A DNA stretch of 64,000 bases from Tilletiopsis washingtonensis (lineage: Eukaryota > Basidiomycota > Exobasidiomycetes > Entylomatales), in assembly GCF_003144115.1 (NCBI RefSeq), contig NW_020312004.1, positions 8,119 through 72,118 of the forward strand, given 5' to 3'. A model generated the notes under the pieces. That model did not search any database. It was not told the origin of the DNA and saw nothing but the letters and a program-made list of their open reading frames with translations. Below, one piece after another: positions 24,803 through 36,094 of the stretch. Made by a program: the position numbers and the translations under genes. Every line of letters starts with the position of its first letter. The stretch's first letter is position 1.

Positions 24803-27054
24803 ATGCTGAGACGCAGCGCATCTGAGAGCGCTGGCGCGGCTGGGAGTGCAGCTGCTGCGGCGCTGGCCTGCCTGCATACCGCTCCCGCACGCCCGCGCCG
24901 CTGCTGGCCCTCGGCGTCGGCGCCTGTGCCGCCGCATCACTCGTGTGCAGCGGGACGGCGCCCCTTCTCGCACTTGACGATCGCAGCGTCGGCACCGTCC
25001 TCGTCTGGGTCAAGCAGCCGCCATGAGCGGACGGCTGCCACGCCTGCGGGCCGGCCGAGCAGGAGCCAAGCATCGTCTGCTCCGACGACGCCTCACCACT
25101 CGGCCGTGGCTCCGAGCAGTGCTGGTGACGCGCCCCTGTACCCGACCTCGCGCGCACACCTGTCGCCCGCACGGCTTCCGGCACTGTTCGCCCACTCGCG
25201 TCCTTCTCCGAGAGCAGCGCCGGACCCGCGCTCATCGCCGAAAGTGACGCCGGACGAGCCGGACGAGCACGTTGGCATCGACAGGCTTCTGCGCCGCGAG
25301 AGGCCGCCGATTGCAGAGTGGAGCGGCTTCTGGGCAGAGGACCCGTTCCGCGACCCCGAGCGCGCCTCTTTGGCCTCTGCGAAGCAGCACATGCTCCGCA
25401 GCGATGCTCTGCCTCACGCTCGAGGCGTCTTTCTTGCCGCGCGCGGCATGCGCGCACGCGTTGCCCAGCGTCTCCGCTCCGAGGCTGGGCCACAGAGCCC
25501 GGGCACTGCTTCGCCAGCGTCGTCTGCCCCAGGCGTATCGCTGCCAGTCCATGCAGCTCCCCCTCCTTCGGTTTACTACCCTCTCTTGCGCCACGCGCCC
25601 CCGCCGGCAACGCCGCTCATCTTCGACGACTACTGCGCCTTCCACGAGCCGGACACGCATGCGTTCAATCTTCTCTTGCGGCGCCACGTCGCGCTCGGCG
25701 ACGCTGAGGCCGTGCATGCGACGAGCGCAAGCTTGGCCAGCCGGAGTCTCGACGGCGCGGACGAGCACGTCGGGACGCCCTCTGCCGCGCTTCTTAGTCC
25801 AAGCTGGACCGCGAGCTGGACGCCTGCGACCTGGGCTCTGATGCTGAAGCATGCTACCGACATAGAGGCACACACTCCCGAGCATCTCCTGGTTCTCCTC
25901 GGCGCCGTGCCCACGGAGCTGTTGCCGCAGCTGCTCACGCCACAGCTCCAGCTCGATATCATCGGCATGCTGGCTGCCATGCGCGAGGCGCGCCTGGCGG
26001 TCGAGCTCGCCACCTGGATGCAAGGCCGCGCGGCGGACAAGGGCACCATCGTCCAGAGAGGGCAGATGTGGGAGCTCGTGCTGCGCGTGGGCGCCGAAGA
26101 GAGATGGGTGCGTCCTCTGCCCTGCCCTGCATGCGCTGGCTCACACATCAGTGGCAGTACCCGGCGGTCAAGCACGGCTACGAGGGAGCCTCAGTGTCAG
26201 GCCGCCTCCTATCGTCGCTCGACAGCGGCTATCTGCTCTCCGTGCTCGCGGCGTGTGCCCGGGCAGGCGACCCTGTCCTCGCCGAAGAGGTCCTGCAGCA
26301 GTCCCTCGCGGGTCGATCGCCGAATCATCCCCAACTCGAGGCGCTCTACATCGCGCACTGCAACGCGGCCAGCTTCGAGGGGGCGCTGCACGTGCTCGGC
26401 AAGCTCGACGATCTGGACGGCCCTGACAGCGGCGGAGACGCACACGCCCATCTCGTCAAGCCCCTGGTCAGGTCGGCCGGCAAGAGCGAGCTTCTGTGGA
26501 AGCAGGCGCATGCGGCGTGGAGGCGGGTCGGCACAGATGCCGGCCCCGACGGCGGCGTCACAACAGCGGGCATGAACGGCCTGCTGCGGGCGGCACGCGC
26601 CCTCGGCCTGCACAGCCACGCGCACGCCCTGTACGCCAGCCGTGCGAAGCTCAGAGCTCGGCGCGGGCGACGAGCCGGCGCCACGCACAGCGACGCGCAA
26701 GCATCTTCGCAGGGCGCAGAGCACACACTGCAGCCGAACCTGCACACGTTCCACGGACTGCTGCGCTGCTGCCTCGACACGGGCGACAGCGCCGGCGGCC
26801 GTGCACTGCTGACGGCAATGGCCCAGCACCGCCCGGTGCTCGTCGGCACCACCAACACCTACGAGCTCGCCGTCCGGCTGCTGTGCCTGACGGACAAGTA
26901 CGCCGGCGCCTTCGAGTACATCGCGGAGGCAGAGCGCAGAGGCACGCGAGTCTCGCGCCTCACCCTCGAGGTGCTTCGCGACACGTGCAAGCGCTATGGA
27001 GACGCCCGAGAGGCTGAGCTGGACGAGCAGCTGGCAGCGAGAGTCCACCAATGA
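24803..27054 (+). CDS. PPR-like, probably mitochondrial RNA-binding protein
   Basis: A two-exon gene of about 735 residues; the intron is about 26106-26150. I chose ATG 24803 because it opens an Arg/Ser/Ala-rich N terminus (MLRRSASESAGAAG) typical of mitochondrial presequences; ATG 24698 is in frame upstream. A disordered stretch follows. From about residue 210 helical repeats appear: HAFNLLLRRHVALGDAEAVH, WALMLKHATDIEAHTPEHLL, GYLLSVLAACARAGDPVLAE, LEALYIAHCNAASFEGALH, TFHGLLRCCLDTGDSAGGRA and TYELAVRLLCLTDKYAGAFE. Their spacing of about 35 residues and their form fit pentatricopeptide repeats. It could serve mitochondrial transcript processing or translation; the target is unknown. Confidence 0.75.
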
Positions 27055-28210
27055 CATGTGATCACTGTCCCTGCGCCGTGCCTGCTGCCGTCCTGTCGGA
27101 CCCGCTGATGACACCCGGACGCACGCGTAGCACACCCTCGGCCGATCTGCATGTGCAAGGCCGTCGCGGCTATCTAGCAAACGCGAGATCGCCCACCTCA
27201 TGCGCCACCGAGCGGCGCACTTGACAGAGGGAACAATTGACGCCCGGCGCGCGCACAAGTGATTCTCGCTGAAAATGAGCGGCAAATCATCGCGTCTGCG
27301 GCGTCTGCCGCCCGTCTTTTGTGCTCAGCCGCGTGTAGCGGCGCTTGCGCGATAGTTTTGGCGCGCGCTGCGTGCGTGTGACCAGCTTCTGATGCTTGCG
27401 CGCCCCAGCGATAGTGCAGTTGAAGTCTGAGCCGCCCGCTTCATCCGTCTCTGACCCACGCTAGGAACGCCCAAATGGCTCGTCCAGTGGCACCGTGTAG
27501 ATGAAGTGCGCTTGAGATGTACGGCAGTAGCAGCTCACACTGTCGTCACGAGTGCGCTCAGTCATCTCTCGCATTGCCCGCGAGGTGCAGTATGGCTCTG
27601 CCCATTCACAGCGCAAGGGATGTCAGCAGAAGTCCGTACTCAGTCGGGTGCGCGACGTCTGTCAGCGCTGTCCTGCCTGCAGGAGCCCTACAGTGGTGAC
27701 ACAAACAGCAGGGAGAGGGCAGCAGACGGCTTTGGCGGAGTGTCCGCGAGGAGGAGTGTGGCGCAGGGCGTAGCAGGCCGACCAGATGTCTGACCGGCAC
27801 ACCAGAACAGGAACGGGCAGTAGCGACACAAAGTCCGCTCTCAGACAATGCTGGGGGTCTGAGCGGGATGTAGAGAGCCCTAGAGAGTCTCCTGCCGCTT
27901 CTACCATAGTCAGCAGACGGTGCAGCGATGCAGCAGCCAGGAGAGCGCGGCGCGGAGGCAGGGCGTGCGCTGGCTGCTGAGCGCCGCGCGGGACGCACCC
28001 GGCAGCGCGCGGCGCGTGGCGCGCGAAGATGACGTAAGCAACGCATCCCCGCACTAGCGCCGCGCCGGACGCGCCGCCGCGCGCTGCCTCCACTTGGCCT
28101 CCTTGGTTCTCACCCTCACCACTCGCAGCCCGACGCCGCCAGACTACCGTCACCACTCGACTCCTGGGCACACGACTCGTCCTCCATACTGTTACCGCCC
28201 TCGACCGGTC
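27055..28210. other. Intergenic region upstream of NTH1
   Basis: About 1.15 kb between two plus-strand genes. It is somewhat lower in GC than the coding regions. Only short chance frames are present. A TGACGTAA sequence lies about 175 bp before the NTH1 start. No RNA gene was recognised. Confidence 0.55.
28030..28037. promoter_or_regulatory. TGACGTAA, ATF/CREB-type site candidate upstream of NTH1
   Basis: The 8-mer TGACGTAA at 28030-28037 resembles the ATF/CREB and Atf1 stress-response half-palindromes and sits at a promoter-like distance from the NTH1 ATG at 28211. A link to stress control of a DNA-repair gene is attractive, but a single site is weak evidence. Confidence 0.3.
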
Positions 28211-29701
28211 ATGGCGTCCCGCCGCGTCTCCCGCGCTCTCTTTGTGCCCTCTCCTCGCCCAGGCGCAGCGGCCGCTGGCCCCTCGGCCGCCGCAGCCGCC
28301 TCTGTGCCAGCGGCCCATGCGTACTCACTGCGCACGCGCAGTGCTCCATCCACAGCACCTCGCAGTGACGAGGACGAGCCGGAAGACATCAAGCCCAAGG
28401 GCAAGGGCCGGCAGAAGGATGGCGCCGACGATGCAGCCTACTCCGACTCAGCCGTGAAGCGGGCTGCGCCCAGCGCCTCGCCGGCCAAGCGGCGCTCCAG
28501 TGCATCCGCCTCGCCGAACAAGAAGATCGCCGGCATCAAGCGTGCAGCAGACTCGCCTGAGCCGCTCTCTCCGCGCAAGACGAAGCTGCCTCCCAAGCTC
28601 GAGCTCTCGCAGGAGGAGACCCTCCCGCCGCCGCCACACTGGGAGGAGACGCTGCGTGTCTTGAGCGCACAGCGCACACGCATCGTCGCTCCAGTCGATA
28701 CGATGGGCTGCGAAGAGAACGGGAGAGAGGAGAGAAGGGCGGACGCCGGCCGGGAGCGTGAAAGCGACGAGGAGGAGAAGAAGAGAGAGCGCCTGGCAGT
28801 GCTGATCGGGCTGATGCTGAGCTCCCAGGTGAGTGGCCTGCGGCACGTCGCATCTTGCGAGCGGCTGCAGCAGTCCTGTCAGAGTCCTTCATCGCTGACT
28901 CCATCTGCTTGTCCTTGATCTGCAGACGAAGGATCCAGTCACAGCTGCCGCGGTTCGCGCGCTGCAGACAGGGCTGCCGGGTGGCCTGCATCTGGATGCC
29001 CTGCTCACCGTCTCGCCGGAGTTGCTCAACGGGCTGATCAGCAAGGTCGGCTTCCACAACCGCAAGACGCACTACATCCGCTCCGTCGCTGCGCTGCTCG
29101 CGTCTGACTTCGGCGGCGACGTGCCGCGCACGCTGGCCGATCTGTGCAGCCTGCCGGGCGTCGGGCCCAAGATGGCCTTCCTCGCGCTGCAGGGTGCCTG
29201 GGGCGAGAACGTGGGCATCGGCGTCGACACGCACGTCCATCGCCTGACCAACAGGCTGGGCTGGGGCCCAACAAAGGATGCAGAGGGAACGCGGCTGCGG
29301 CTGCAGTCCTTCCTGCCGAAGTCGGTGAGTGGCAGTGCAACGCGCACACCTCCCAGCGCTGGCTCACGCCATGCCAGCTGCATCGCAGCATCAACAAGAC
29401 GCTGGTCGGCTTCGGGCAGATCATCTGCGTGCCCATCGGGCCTCGCTGCGAGTGCGTCGCCGCTCAGTGCTCGCACGCCTGCCTCTGCACTGACACTCGC
29501 CGGCACAGTCTCTGCGACCTTGCACCCACAGGCCTGTGTCCCTCAGTCCGCACGCTCGACCCCAAGCGCGCAGCCGCGCGCGTCAAGGTCGAGCTCCTGC
29601 CGCTGGCCAAGGAGGAGGTGAAGCAAGAGGAGCAGCTTGAGGCGGAAGCAGAACAGCAGATACGCGCCGGCGGCGTCAAGAAGGAGAAGCTCGCCTGGTG
29701 A
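28211..29701 (+). CDS. NTH1: Endonuclease III homologue (NTH1/NTG), bifunctional DNA glycosylase
   Basis: Base-excision repair glycosylase/AP lyase for oxidised pyrimidines. Start is ATG at 28211. The N-terminal 190 residues are basic and disordered with likely nuclear or mitochondrial targeting signals (MASRRVSRALFVPSP). Then come VLIGLMLSSQ joined by splicing to TKDPVTAAAVRAL, and the helix-hairpin-helix LCSLPGVGPKMAFLALQ with the catalytic Lys. GIGVDTHVHRLTNRLGW carries the catalytic Asp. After the next intron come LVGFGQIIC and a cluster of four Cys. Splicing a short intron near 29449-29507 would give CVPIGPRCDLCDLAPTGLC, a plausible 4Fe-4S loop with spacing 6-2-7; human NTH1 has 6-2-5. 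The C-terminal tail is acidic/basic. It converges on the membrane-protein gene (118 bp between stops). Confidence 0.92.
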
Positions 29702-29819
29702 CGCGGCTGCAATGGGATTGGCGTACAAGCAAAGGCGGACAGGAGGTGCAAGTACGGCACATGAAGAGGAACTGGACCAACGACGACGCCAGCGCACGGT
29801 GGTGGGAACGCAAGCAAGA

Positions 29820-31208
29820 TCACTCGGGCTGGCGGCGGCGAGCTCGCCGAGGAGGAGCAAGGGCAGTGAAGGGCAGCGAGCGCGTCTCTTCGTCCTCCTC
29901 GCGTGTCCAGCCGGCGTCGTGAAGCGTGGGCGGCAGCGACGAAGCGGAGAAGGCGGAGAGTGAGAGGAATGGCGTGCCGTGACCCTGGCCGGAGGGGAGC
30001 AGCGGTGCCGGAGAAGTCGGGTGCGAGTGGTAAGCGGACGTGATGGGCGACAGGTCGGAGTCGCGGGAACGCGTTGTCTGGGTCGATCCAAAGCTCTGGC
30101 CCCGCTGAATGCCGTCGCCGTCGCCGAACATGACCCGGGCGCAGTCAGCGCTCACCGGTGGGCGCGGGCTTGGCTTCTCGCTGTCGAAACGCTCGCTGAT
30201 GCCCGCGCTCAGACTGCCGCCGGCGTGTGCGGCGCGCTGCTGCTCGAGTCGAGTGATGCGCTCGTGCAGCGCGCGCAGCTGCGTCATGCTGGCCACCTTG
30301 CTCTCCTCGGCCTCGCGCAATGCCGTTGCGGCGCGTGTCGTCTCTCGGAACACGCCACCGGCAAGAGCGGCGCTGACGGCGCCGAGACCGAGCACCGACA
30401 CGGCACGATAGACGCTGGGCAGGTTCGACTTCCAGCACGCAAGCGCCGCGATTGCTGAGACGGTGAGGAGCGAGAAGTCGTAGAGGCCCTGCTCGAGCAG
30501 ATCGACGGCGATGCGGTTCGGACGGTCCGGCGTGCTGTGCTTCGCCGAGCCCTTCGCAGCAGGGCAGAGGCGCGAGAAGATGGAGGCAGAGGCGAAGAAC
30601 TTGTGGTCGGGCGCCGTGTACATCTTCTTCACCGTCAGCGCAAGGATGATGCAGTCGAAGGCGACAATCGAGGACAGCACCGCGTCGACGGCGGTGTCGT
30701 CGGAATTACGCTGGTGCAGGGTGCAGCGAGCGGAGAGGCCGGGCGGGCGGAGCGCCTCGACGAAGAACGGCGCCGCGATGCCGCACGCCAGGATGCTCAG
30801 CCAGCCGAGGAAGAGCACGCCAGCAACGAGCCAGTCGGAGCGCGTGTGGCCGGGATACAGCGCCAGTGTGCGCACGAAGAGCACCGTCACGGTGCACACG
30901 TACGAGGCGGCGAGGGTGCCCTCGATGAGTCGCGGCAGCTGGTTGCACACGGCGTCGGACGACGGCCAGCCGAGCATGCGGATGCAGAGGGCCAGCGCGA
31001 TCAGGGCCAGCCAGCGCGAGCACAGGTAGGCGATGCGGCTGACGGCGCGCACGGCAGAGCTCCAGCCGGGCGAGCGCAGGAGCTGCAGGTCGAATGGCAG
31101 GCCGACGACCACGTCCCAGCCGACGCAGCCGGCGAAGATGCTGTAGCAGATGAGCGCCGTCTGCAGGCGCAGCAGGCCGGCGCTGTCGAGCAGCGGCGAG
31201 AGGTCCAT
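29820..31208 (-). CDS. Seven-helix membrane protein, unknown function
   Basis: An intronless gene of 462 residues from ATG 31208. Hydrophobic segments appear at about residues 17-38, 62-80, 92-115, 124-148, 172-192, 238-256 and 261-282, which fits seven membrane helices. The pattern of a short N terminus and WDVVVGLPFDLQLL between helices 1 and 2 is reminiscent of basidiomycete-expanded DUF6533-like multi-helix proteins, but I am not certain of that family. After the last helix a coiled coil (LREAEESKVASMTQLRALHE, then RITRLEQQR) leads into a 150-residue disordered Ser/Thr-rich cytosolic tail. A receptor-like or transport role is possible. No catalytic motif seen. Confidence 0.75.
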   Translation of the reverse strand: MDLSPLLDSAGLLRLQTALICYSIFAGCVGWDVVVGLPFDLQLLRSPGWSSAVRAVSRIAYLCSRWLALIALALCIRMLGWPSSDAVCNQLPRLIEGTLAASYVCTVTVLFVRTLALYPGHTRSDWLVAGVLFLGWLSILACGIAAPFFVEALRPPGLSARCTLHQRNSDDTAVDAVLSSIVAFDCIILALTVKKMYTAPDHKFFASASIFSRLCPAAKGSAKHSTPDRPNRIAVDLLEQGLYDFSLLTVSAIAALACWKSNLPSVYRAVSVLGLGAVSAALAGGVFRETTRAATALREAEESKVASMTQLRALHERITRLEQQRAAHAGGSLSAGISERFDSEKPSPRPPVSADCARVMFGDGDGIQRGQSFGSTQTTRSRDSDLSPITSAYHSHPTSPAPLLPSGQGHGTPFLSLSAFSASSLPPTLHDAGWTREEDEETRSLPFTALAPPRRARRRQPE

Positions 31209-32302
31209 GGTGAGAAGTGAAGATGAGGGAGTGGAGATGGGACGAGGTGTGCCGCCGACTCAGCCCCGGTGTGGAGAGGAGGTGGTGGTCAGAGGCGAGA
31301 GACACGCTGGGACGTCGTGCTTATGAGGGTGGGCAGAGCAGCGCCGAGATCGAGGGGAAGAGCAAGGCTGCTGGTCGCCGAACATTGCGTGTGGGACCTG
31401 GGCACAGGAGCTGTGGCACGTTTAACCCCTCTTCCAGCGCAAGGCAAGCCCATGCTTCCTATCGCTTGTGGCAGCACCCAGCATCAGCACGGGCAGGCGC
31501 ACAGGTGTAGCGCTCGCCGCTCTTGGCTGCGCCGTCCAGGCACATATGGCGCGCCACTGCGCGAGGCACGACGGCGCAGCCGGCACTCATCCGCCCCCTG
31601 AGCGCATCTCCGCGGAAGCGCCGCAGCAGCAGCAGGTGCAGGCGCACCCAGCGCAGCCTGCATCTGCTTGCCGAGTGCTGCACTCCGCACTCTAGGGTGA
31701 TCACAGCGGGGGCTGCGATCAGTGAGGTAAGCGCAGTGCCTCGCGCCTGCCCCCAAGCGATCTGCCTGTGACGGACGCTGGCGGCGTGGCGCGTCGGTGC
31801 TCAGGGGGCTCCCGGTGGCGCCGCAACACAAATCACTCGGCACTCCAGAGGAGGCGCTATGAGACCCAGAGGAGGCGCTGTGAGACGAAACGGGCATCGG
31901 CAGACGGCATTCAGATCGGCACGACCGAGCAAGCTCCGGTGCCGCTGCTATCTCTGATGCTGCACCTGCCGCACTCTCGGCGGCGGCCTCCCGCGCTCTT
32001 CAGAGAGGGGCACACTCGCGCTTCGCACGCGCCGCGGCGGTCAAACGTCCTGAGAATAGCAGCCAAGGGGGGGCAGAACGTGCGAGGTGGGGCAATCGCG
32101 AGGGGCCCGAGGAGTGGCAATGGTCACACACCCTGCTCTGGGGCGAGCCATCAGAGAGTCGCCCGCTATCGCTCCAATGCTTTTATCACGAGTCCAAACG
32201 TGGCACACTTCGCAAGTGCGCGAGGAGACTGCCGGCATCGGGCTCAAACACGAGGCGAGGGAAGGAGACGAGTGCATAGAGAGCAAGATCTGTCATTCAT
32301 CA
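31209..32302. other. Intergenic region between membrane-protein and FHA genes
   Basis: About 1.1 kb between two minus-strand genes. It holds the promoter of the seven-helix gene and the 3' side of the FHA gene. Only chance frames are present, plus a 21-nt tandem duplication at 31845-31886. Confidence 0.55.
31845..31886. repeat. 21-nt tandem duplication in intergenic DNA
   Basis: Copies at 31845-31865 and 31866-31886 differ by one base (core GAGGAGGCGCT). Head-to-tail with no spacer, in non-coding DNA. Confidence 0.85.
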
Positions 32303-35300
32303 TCATCGTCTCCGCGTTCCGCGTCGTGTCGTGCGCACGTCCAGCTCAGCCTCGACCGCCTCTGGCGCCACATTCTCCTCATCTGCTGCAGACGCGACAG
32401 CGCGCTTCGCGCGTGCCTTGCCCTTGGTCGCCGCTGCTGTGCTCGGAGCGGCGTCGGACGAGGGCTCGATCGAGGCAGTAGGAGCTCGAGCTTTGCGCGT
32501 CTTCGGCTTCACCTCAGCGAGCGCCTCGCCGGGTGCATCCTGCTCCTCGACGGGCGAAGATGCTGGCGCAGCCTTTCGCCGCGTCGTCTTGCCCTTCTTT
32601 GGCGCTGCGTCTGCCGATCCTTCCTGCTCAGCGTCCGTCGACGCAGCCGGTGCATTGTCGGAGCTGCTGGCGCCGAGGGGCAGCTTCTTGCCCTTTGTGC
32701 TCGCCGCAGCGCGCGCCTTGCGCACAGGGGCCTCAGCCGCAGGCTCCGCTCCAGCGATGTCGTTGACCTCGATGGCAGCGTCGCTTCCAGGTGCCGCGTC
32801 CGAGGTCGGAGCCGCACTTGCGCCGCGCGCACGTCGTGATCGTGGCGCACGGCGCTCGGGCTCGGCCGCCGGGACTGCGGCACTCGACGATGGCACAGCC
32901 TCGCCTTCGACTGCAGGCTGTGCCTCCTGGGCCGACTCAGCCACCTCCTCCGTCTCAGCACGAGCGCCGCGCTTGCGTGTGGCGCGCGCCTTAGTGGTGC
33001 GTGCCTTCGCGGGCGGCGACGAAGGCGTTGCGTCGTCCTGCGCTGATGAGACCACGGGCTCTGCTGCGTCTTGATGGGCGCTCGGGCCAGCCTCGCCGTC
33101 GGCTGGCTCGGCCTCAGACGTGGGCGCGGGCGTGGCTGCGGCACGCTTGCGCGTCTGTCGCGGCTTGGCTGCTGTCGACGGCCGTGCCTCCTCGACAGCA
33201 GGAGTCTCGGCTGTGGCCGTTGTCGCCTCATTGACAGACGCTTCCTCGACCACCGGCGCCGATGCGGCAGCCTTGCCCCGCTTGGCCTTCGAGCGAGATG
33301 GCTTGGCTTCGACTTCGGGCTGCGCCGGCCCCTGTTCCGCCTCCGCGACGTCCGAAGACGAGGCTGCAGCTTGTGATGGCGCAGCGTCTGAAGACGTGTC
33401 TTCGGGGCACGAGACTTGCGCGGCTCCTCGACGACGCGGTGTTGGCGCTGCTAGCTCCGGCTCGCAACGCGCCTCGCTCGTGGCGTCCTCAAGCGGCGCG
33501 GACGCTTCAAGCACAGCAGGCTCCTGAGCTGCCTCCTCTGCGGCCTCGCGAGGGGCCTCGGCGGCGTCGTCCGACGAAGCGGCACGCGCGCTGTGGCGTG
33601 CACCGCGCTTTCGGCGCGTGCGAGGCGTGTGCGTCGACGGGGTGGAAGGAACGACTGGCGCAGCGTTCGCTTCGACATCTGGCTCGGATGTCGCCTCGCT
33701 CTGCACTTGCGAAGGTGCAACTGCCTCGACGTCGGAAAGCGGCACTTCTTGCTCCTCTGCCGACGCATCGATGGCGGACTCGGGCTGCGTGACAGCTTCC
33801 ACTGCGGCCAGCTGCTCAGGCTCGGGCTGCGCCTCGGACTCTAGTGCTTCAGCATGTGCCGAGACATCAGCAGGCTCCTCGCTGGCTGCGTCCATCTGTG
33901 CCTCGATGTCGAAGTCGTCTGTAGCCTCCTCGCATATGATCACGCTCGCATCTTGTTGCTCGGGCTCGACCTGCACAGCCTCCTTCTTGCGCGCAACAAG
34001 GCCGAACGCCTGCAGCAAGCCAGCCGCGGGACTTCGGAGCATCTGCGCGCGCAGCGAGCCGTACTTCTTCGGCGGCGTGACGGGTACGGCTGGCGCGGCG
34101 GGCAACGAAGCGCGGGCGCGGGAGACGTTCCGCGCTGCTTGCGGCGTGCTGAAGAGCATCGAGTGCAGTGCCGGTGCCTCGAAGAAAGGCACAGAGGCGG
34201 GAACGGCGGCGATTGGCTCGGACGAGGAGCAGACTGGCGGAGAAGCTTCCCAGTCCATCGCCTCGGGCTCTGCTTCTGCATCCGTCTCGAGCGGCTCCGC
34301 CGGCGGGACATCGAGCGGAAGATGCAGGCTGTCGACGTCCTCTTGGAGCTCCGCGATGTCCGACTCCTCCTCATCCTCCACGAGATCGAGCTCCAGGCTC
34401 CGCTCTACCTCCTCCTCCTCGGCCTCGAGCTGCCGCATGATCTCCATCTGCTCCTGCTCCTCCCGCTCGTCTGCGCTCTCCTGCTCCTCCTCCTTCGCAG
34501 GCAGCAGGCCCTCACGCCGCATCGCCATGATGCGCTCGCGGCGCTCCATCTTCTCCACCCACTCCTCGCAGCCGCGCAGCAGCGTGCGTGTGCGCAGGCT
34601 GATGCGGCGCTTCGAGGGCGAGAGCTGGTGGCGCTCGAGGATAGCACGCGCCGGCGAGCGTGGCAGGCCAAGGCCGAGTGCCGTGGGGGCTGGAGAGCCC
34701 GCACCGAGCTGCACCTCACCGCGGACGCCCGACACACGCGAGGCGCGACGGCTGGCTCGCGAAGAGGCACTGGCTGAGGGCGATGCGGGCGCGGCAGAGC
34801 GGAGCTGCTCCTCAGGCTCAGCATCGAGAGACTCGAGCACGACCATGTCCGCCTCTCCCTCCTCCTCGCCCTCGCTCTCAGCTGCGCGCACCACGTCGTT
34901 CGAGACGCGCAGCAGCTGAGCCGTCGGCGTGTTGATGTGCGCGTTCGCGACGAGCGAGAGACGCAGGCGCCGCGGCGTGCCGAGACGCGCGGGCGAGGAG
35001 GAGGGCGTGTCGATTTGCGGCTTGCGGGGTGACGAGGAGCCGCTCGGCTCGTGCGGCGAGGAGCCGAGCGGGAGAAAGACGAGGCGGAATGACCAGCGAT
35101 GCAGCAGCAGCACGTCCTGCTCCTGCAGCGGCGCGACGGCGCCCGAGGAGAGGTGCAGGCCGTTGTGCGAGAGGCCCGAGTTGCCGAGGACGTGCAGCAC
35201 GATCTGCCCACCGCGCCGTCAGCGATGCGCGCCAGTGACCTGAAAGCAGCTGACTCACCTCTGCGCCGCCGTCAAGCACCTCGATGCGTGCGTGCCGGCG

Positions 35301-35465
35301 GCTGATGTTGCCCTTGAGCAGGCGGATGGTGGCGTCGGGAGCGCGGCCGAGCATGACGTCGGCGCAGCGCGGCGGCGGCGCATCATGCGCCGGCGGCAGC
35401 AGCGGCAGGCGCTCGCGCACATGGCCGGCTGCGCTCTCGAGCTGCAGGTATGGCTGCAGCGCCAT
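32303..35465 (-). CDS. Large FHA-domain nuclear protein with acidic/basic tail
   Basis: About 1,035 residues in two exons. Start is ATG at 35465. The FHA domain occupies about residues 10-115: MLGRAPDATIRLLKGNISRR with HARIEVLDG, then across the intron (about 35200-35259) VLHVLGNSGLSHNGLHLSSG and QDVLLLHRWSFRLVFLP. The GR...SRRHA...N-G-NG set expected for phosphothreonine binding is present. A conserved-looking island follows (LRTRTLLRGCEEWVEKMERR, then ERIMAMRREGLLPAKEE), then Glu-rich sequence. The last 550 residues alternate Ala/Glu/Ser with basic patches (RTRRKRGARHS, TKARATRKRGAR), suggesting DNA or chromatin contact. The architecture recalls FHA scaffolds such as Ki-67 or Mdc1 only in outline. 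It is head-to-head with the SH3 gene. Confidence 0.8.
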
Positions 35466-36094
35466 CGTGCGGAGAGGGGTGACTTGCGGGGATGGGTATC
35501 GGTGTGGGACGGAGGAGTGCATGCGCGGCATGCCCGGCGCGAGAGCATCACAAAACACAGCCCGGCCAAGTAACACGACGCGCCCGATGGCCAGACGCGC
35601 GCTCGCACGTGACACGCGCGCCGCCAAGGCGCTCGCGCCCACCGCGAGCACAAGGGGCGCAGCGAGCTAAAATTGGGCGCTCTGTGCGAGGCGTCGGACT
35701 CCGCCCGGGAAAGCGGAACAGCCGGGAAGCACTGAGAGGGGCAGCAGGGGCTATTTTCGAGCGCAGCTCAAGCAGCTCAAATTTGCCTCTCTGCGAGGTC
35801 TGGCTGCGGCGAGGAGGACGGGAGAGCAGCCTGTGTGCTGCTGGCTGCGCGGCAACGCGGCATCGGCGGCGGCGTGCGGGCCGAGGCTGCCGAGGCAGCA
35901 GCGAGCACGCTACGGCGCTCGGCGGCCCACGCGTCGCGCGCACACGAGCCAGCAGCAGCATGCGGCCTGAGCTCGCTGTGCTCCACCACACCACACACAA
36001 CGCCTGCACTCGCCCAGCAGCGTCACCTTAGGCATACCCAGGCACTCACGCTCGCTCCGCCCTTGCCAGCTACAGCTGGCCCAGCTCACAGCAG
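35466..36094. other. Bidirectional promoter region between FHA and SH3 genes
   Basis: 630 bp between divergent starts. GC-rich with a few AT-richer pockets near 35667 and 35775. No specific motif could be supported. Confidence 0.5.
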
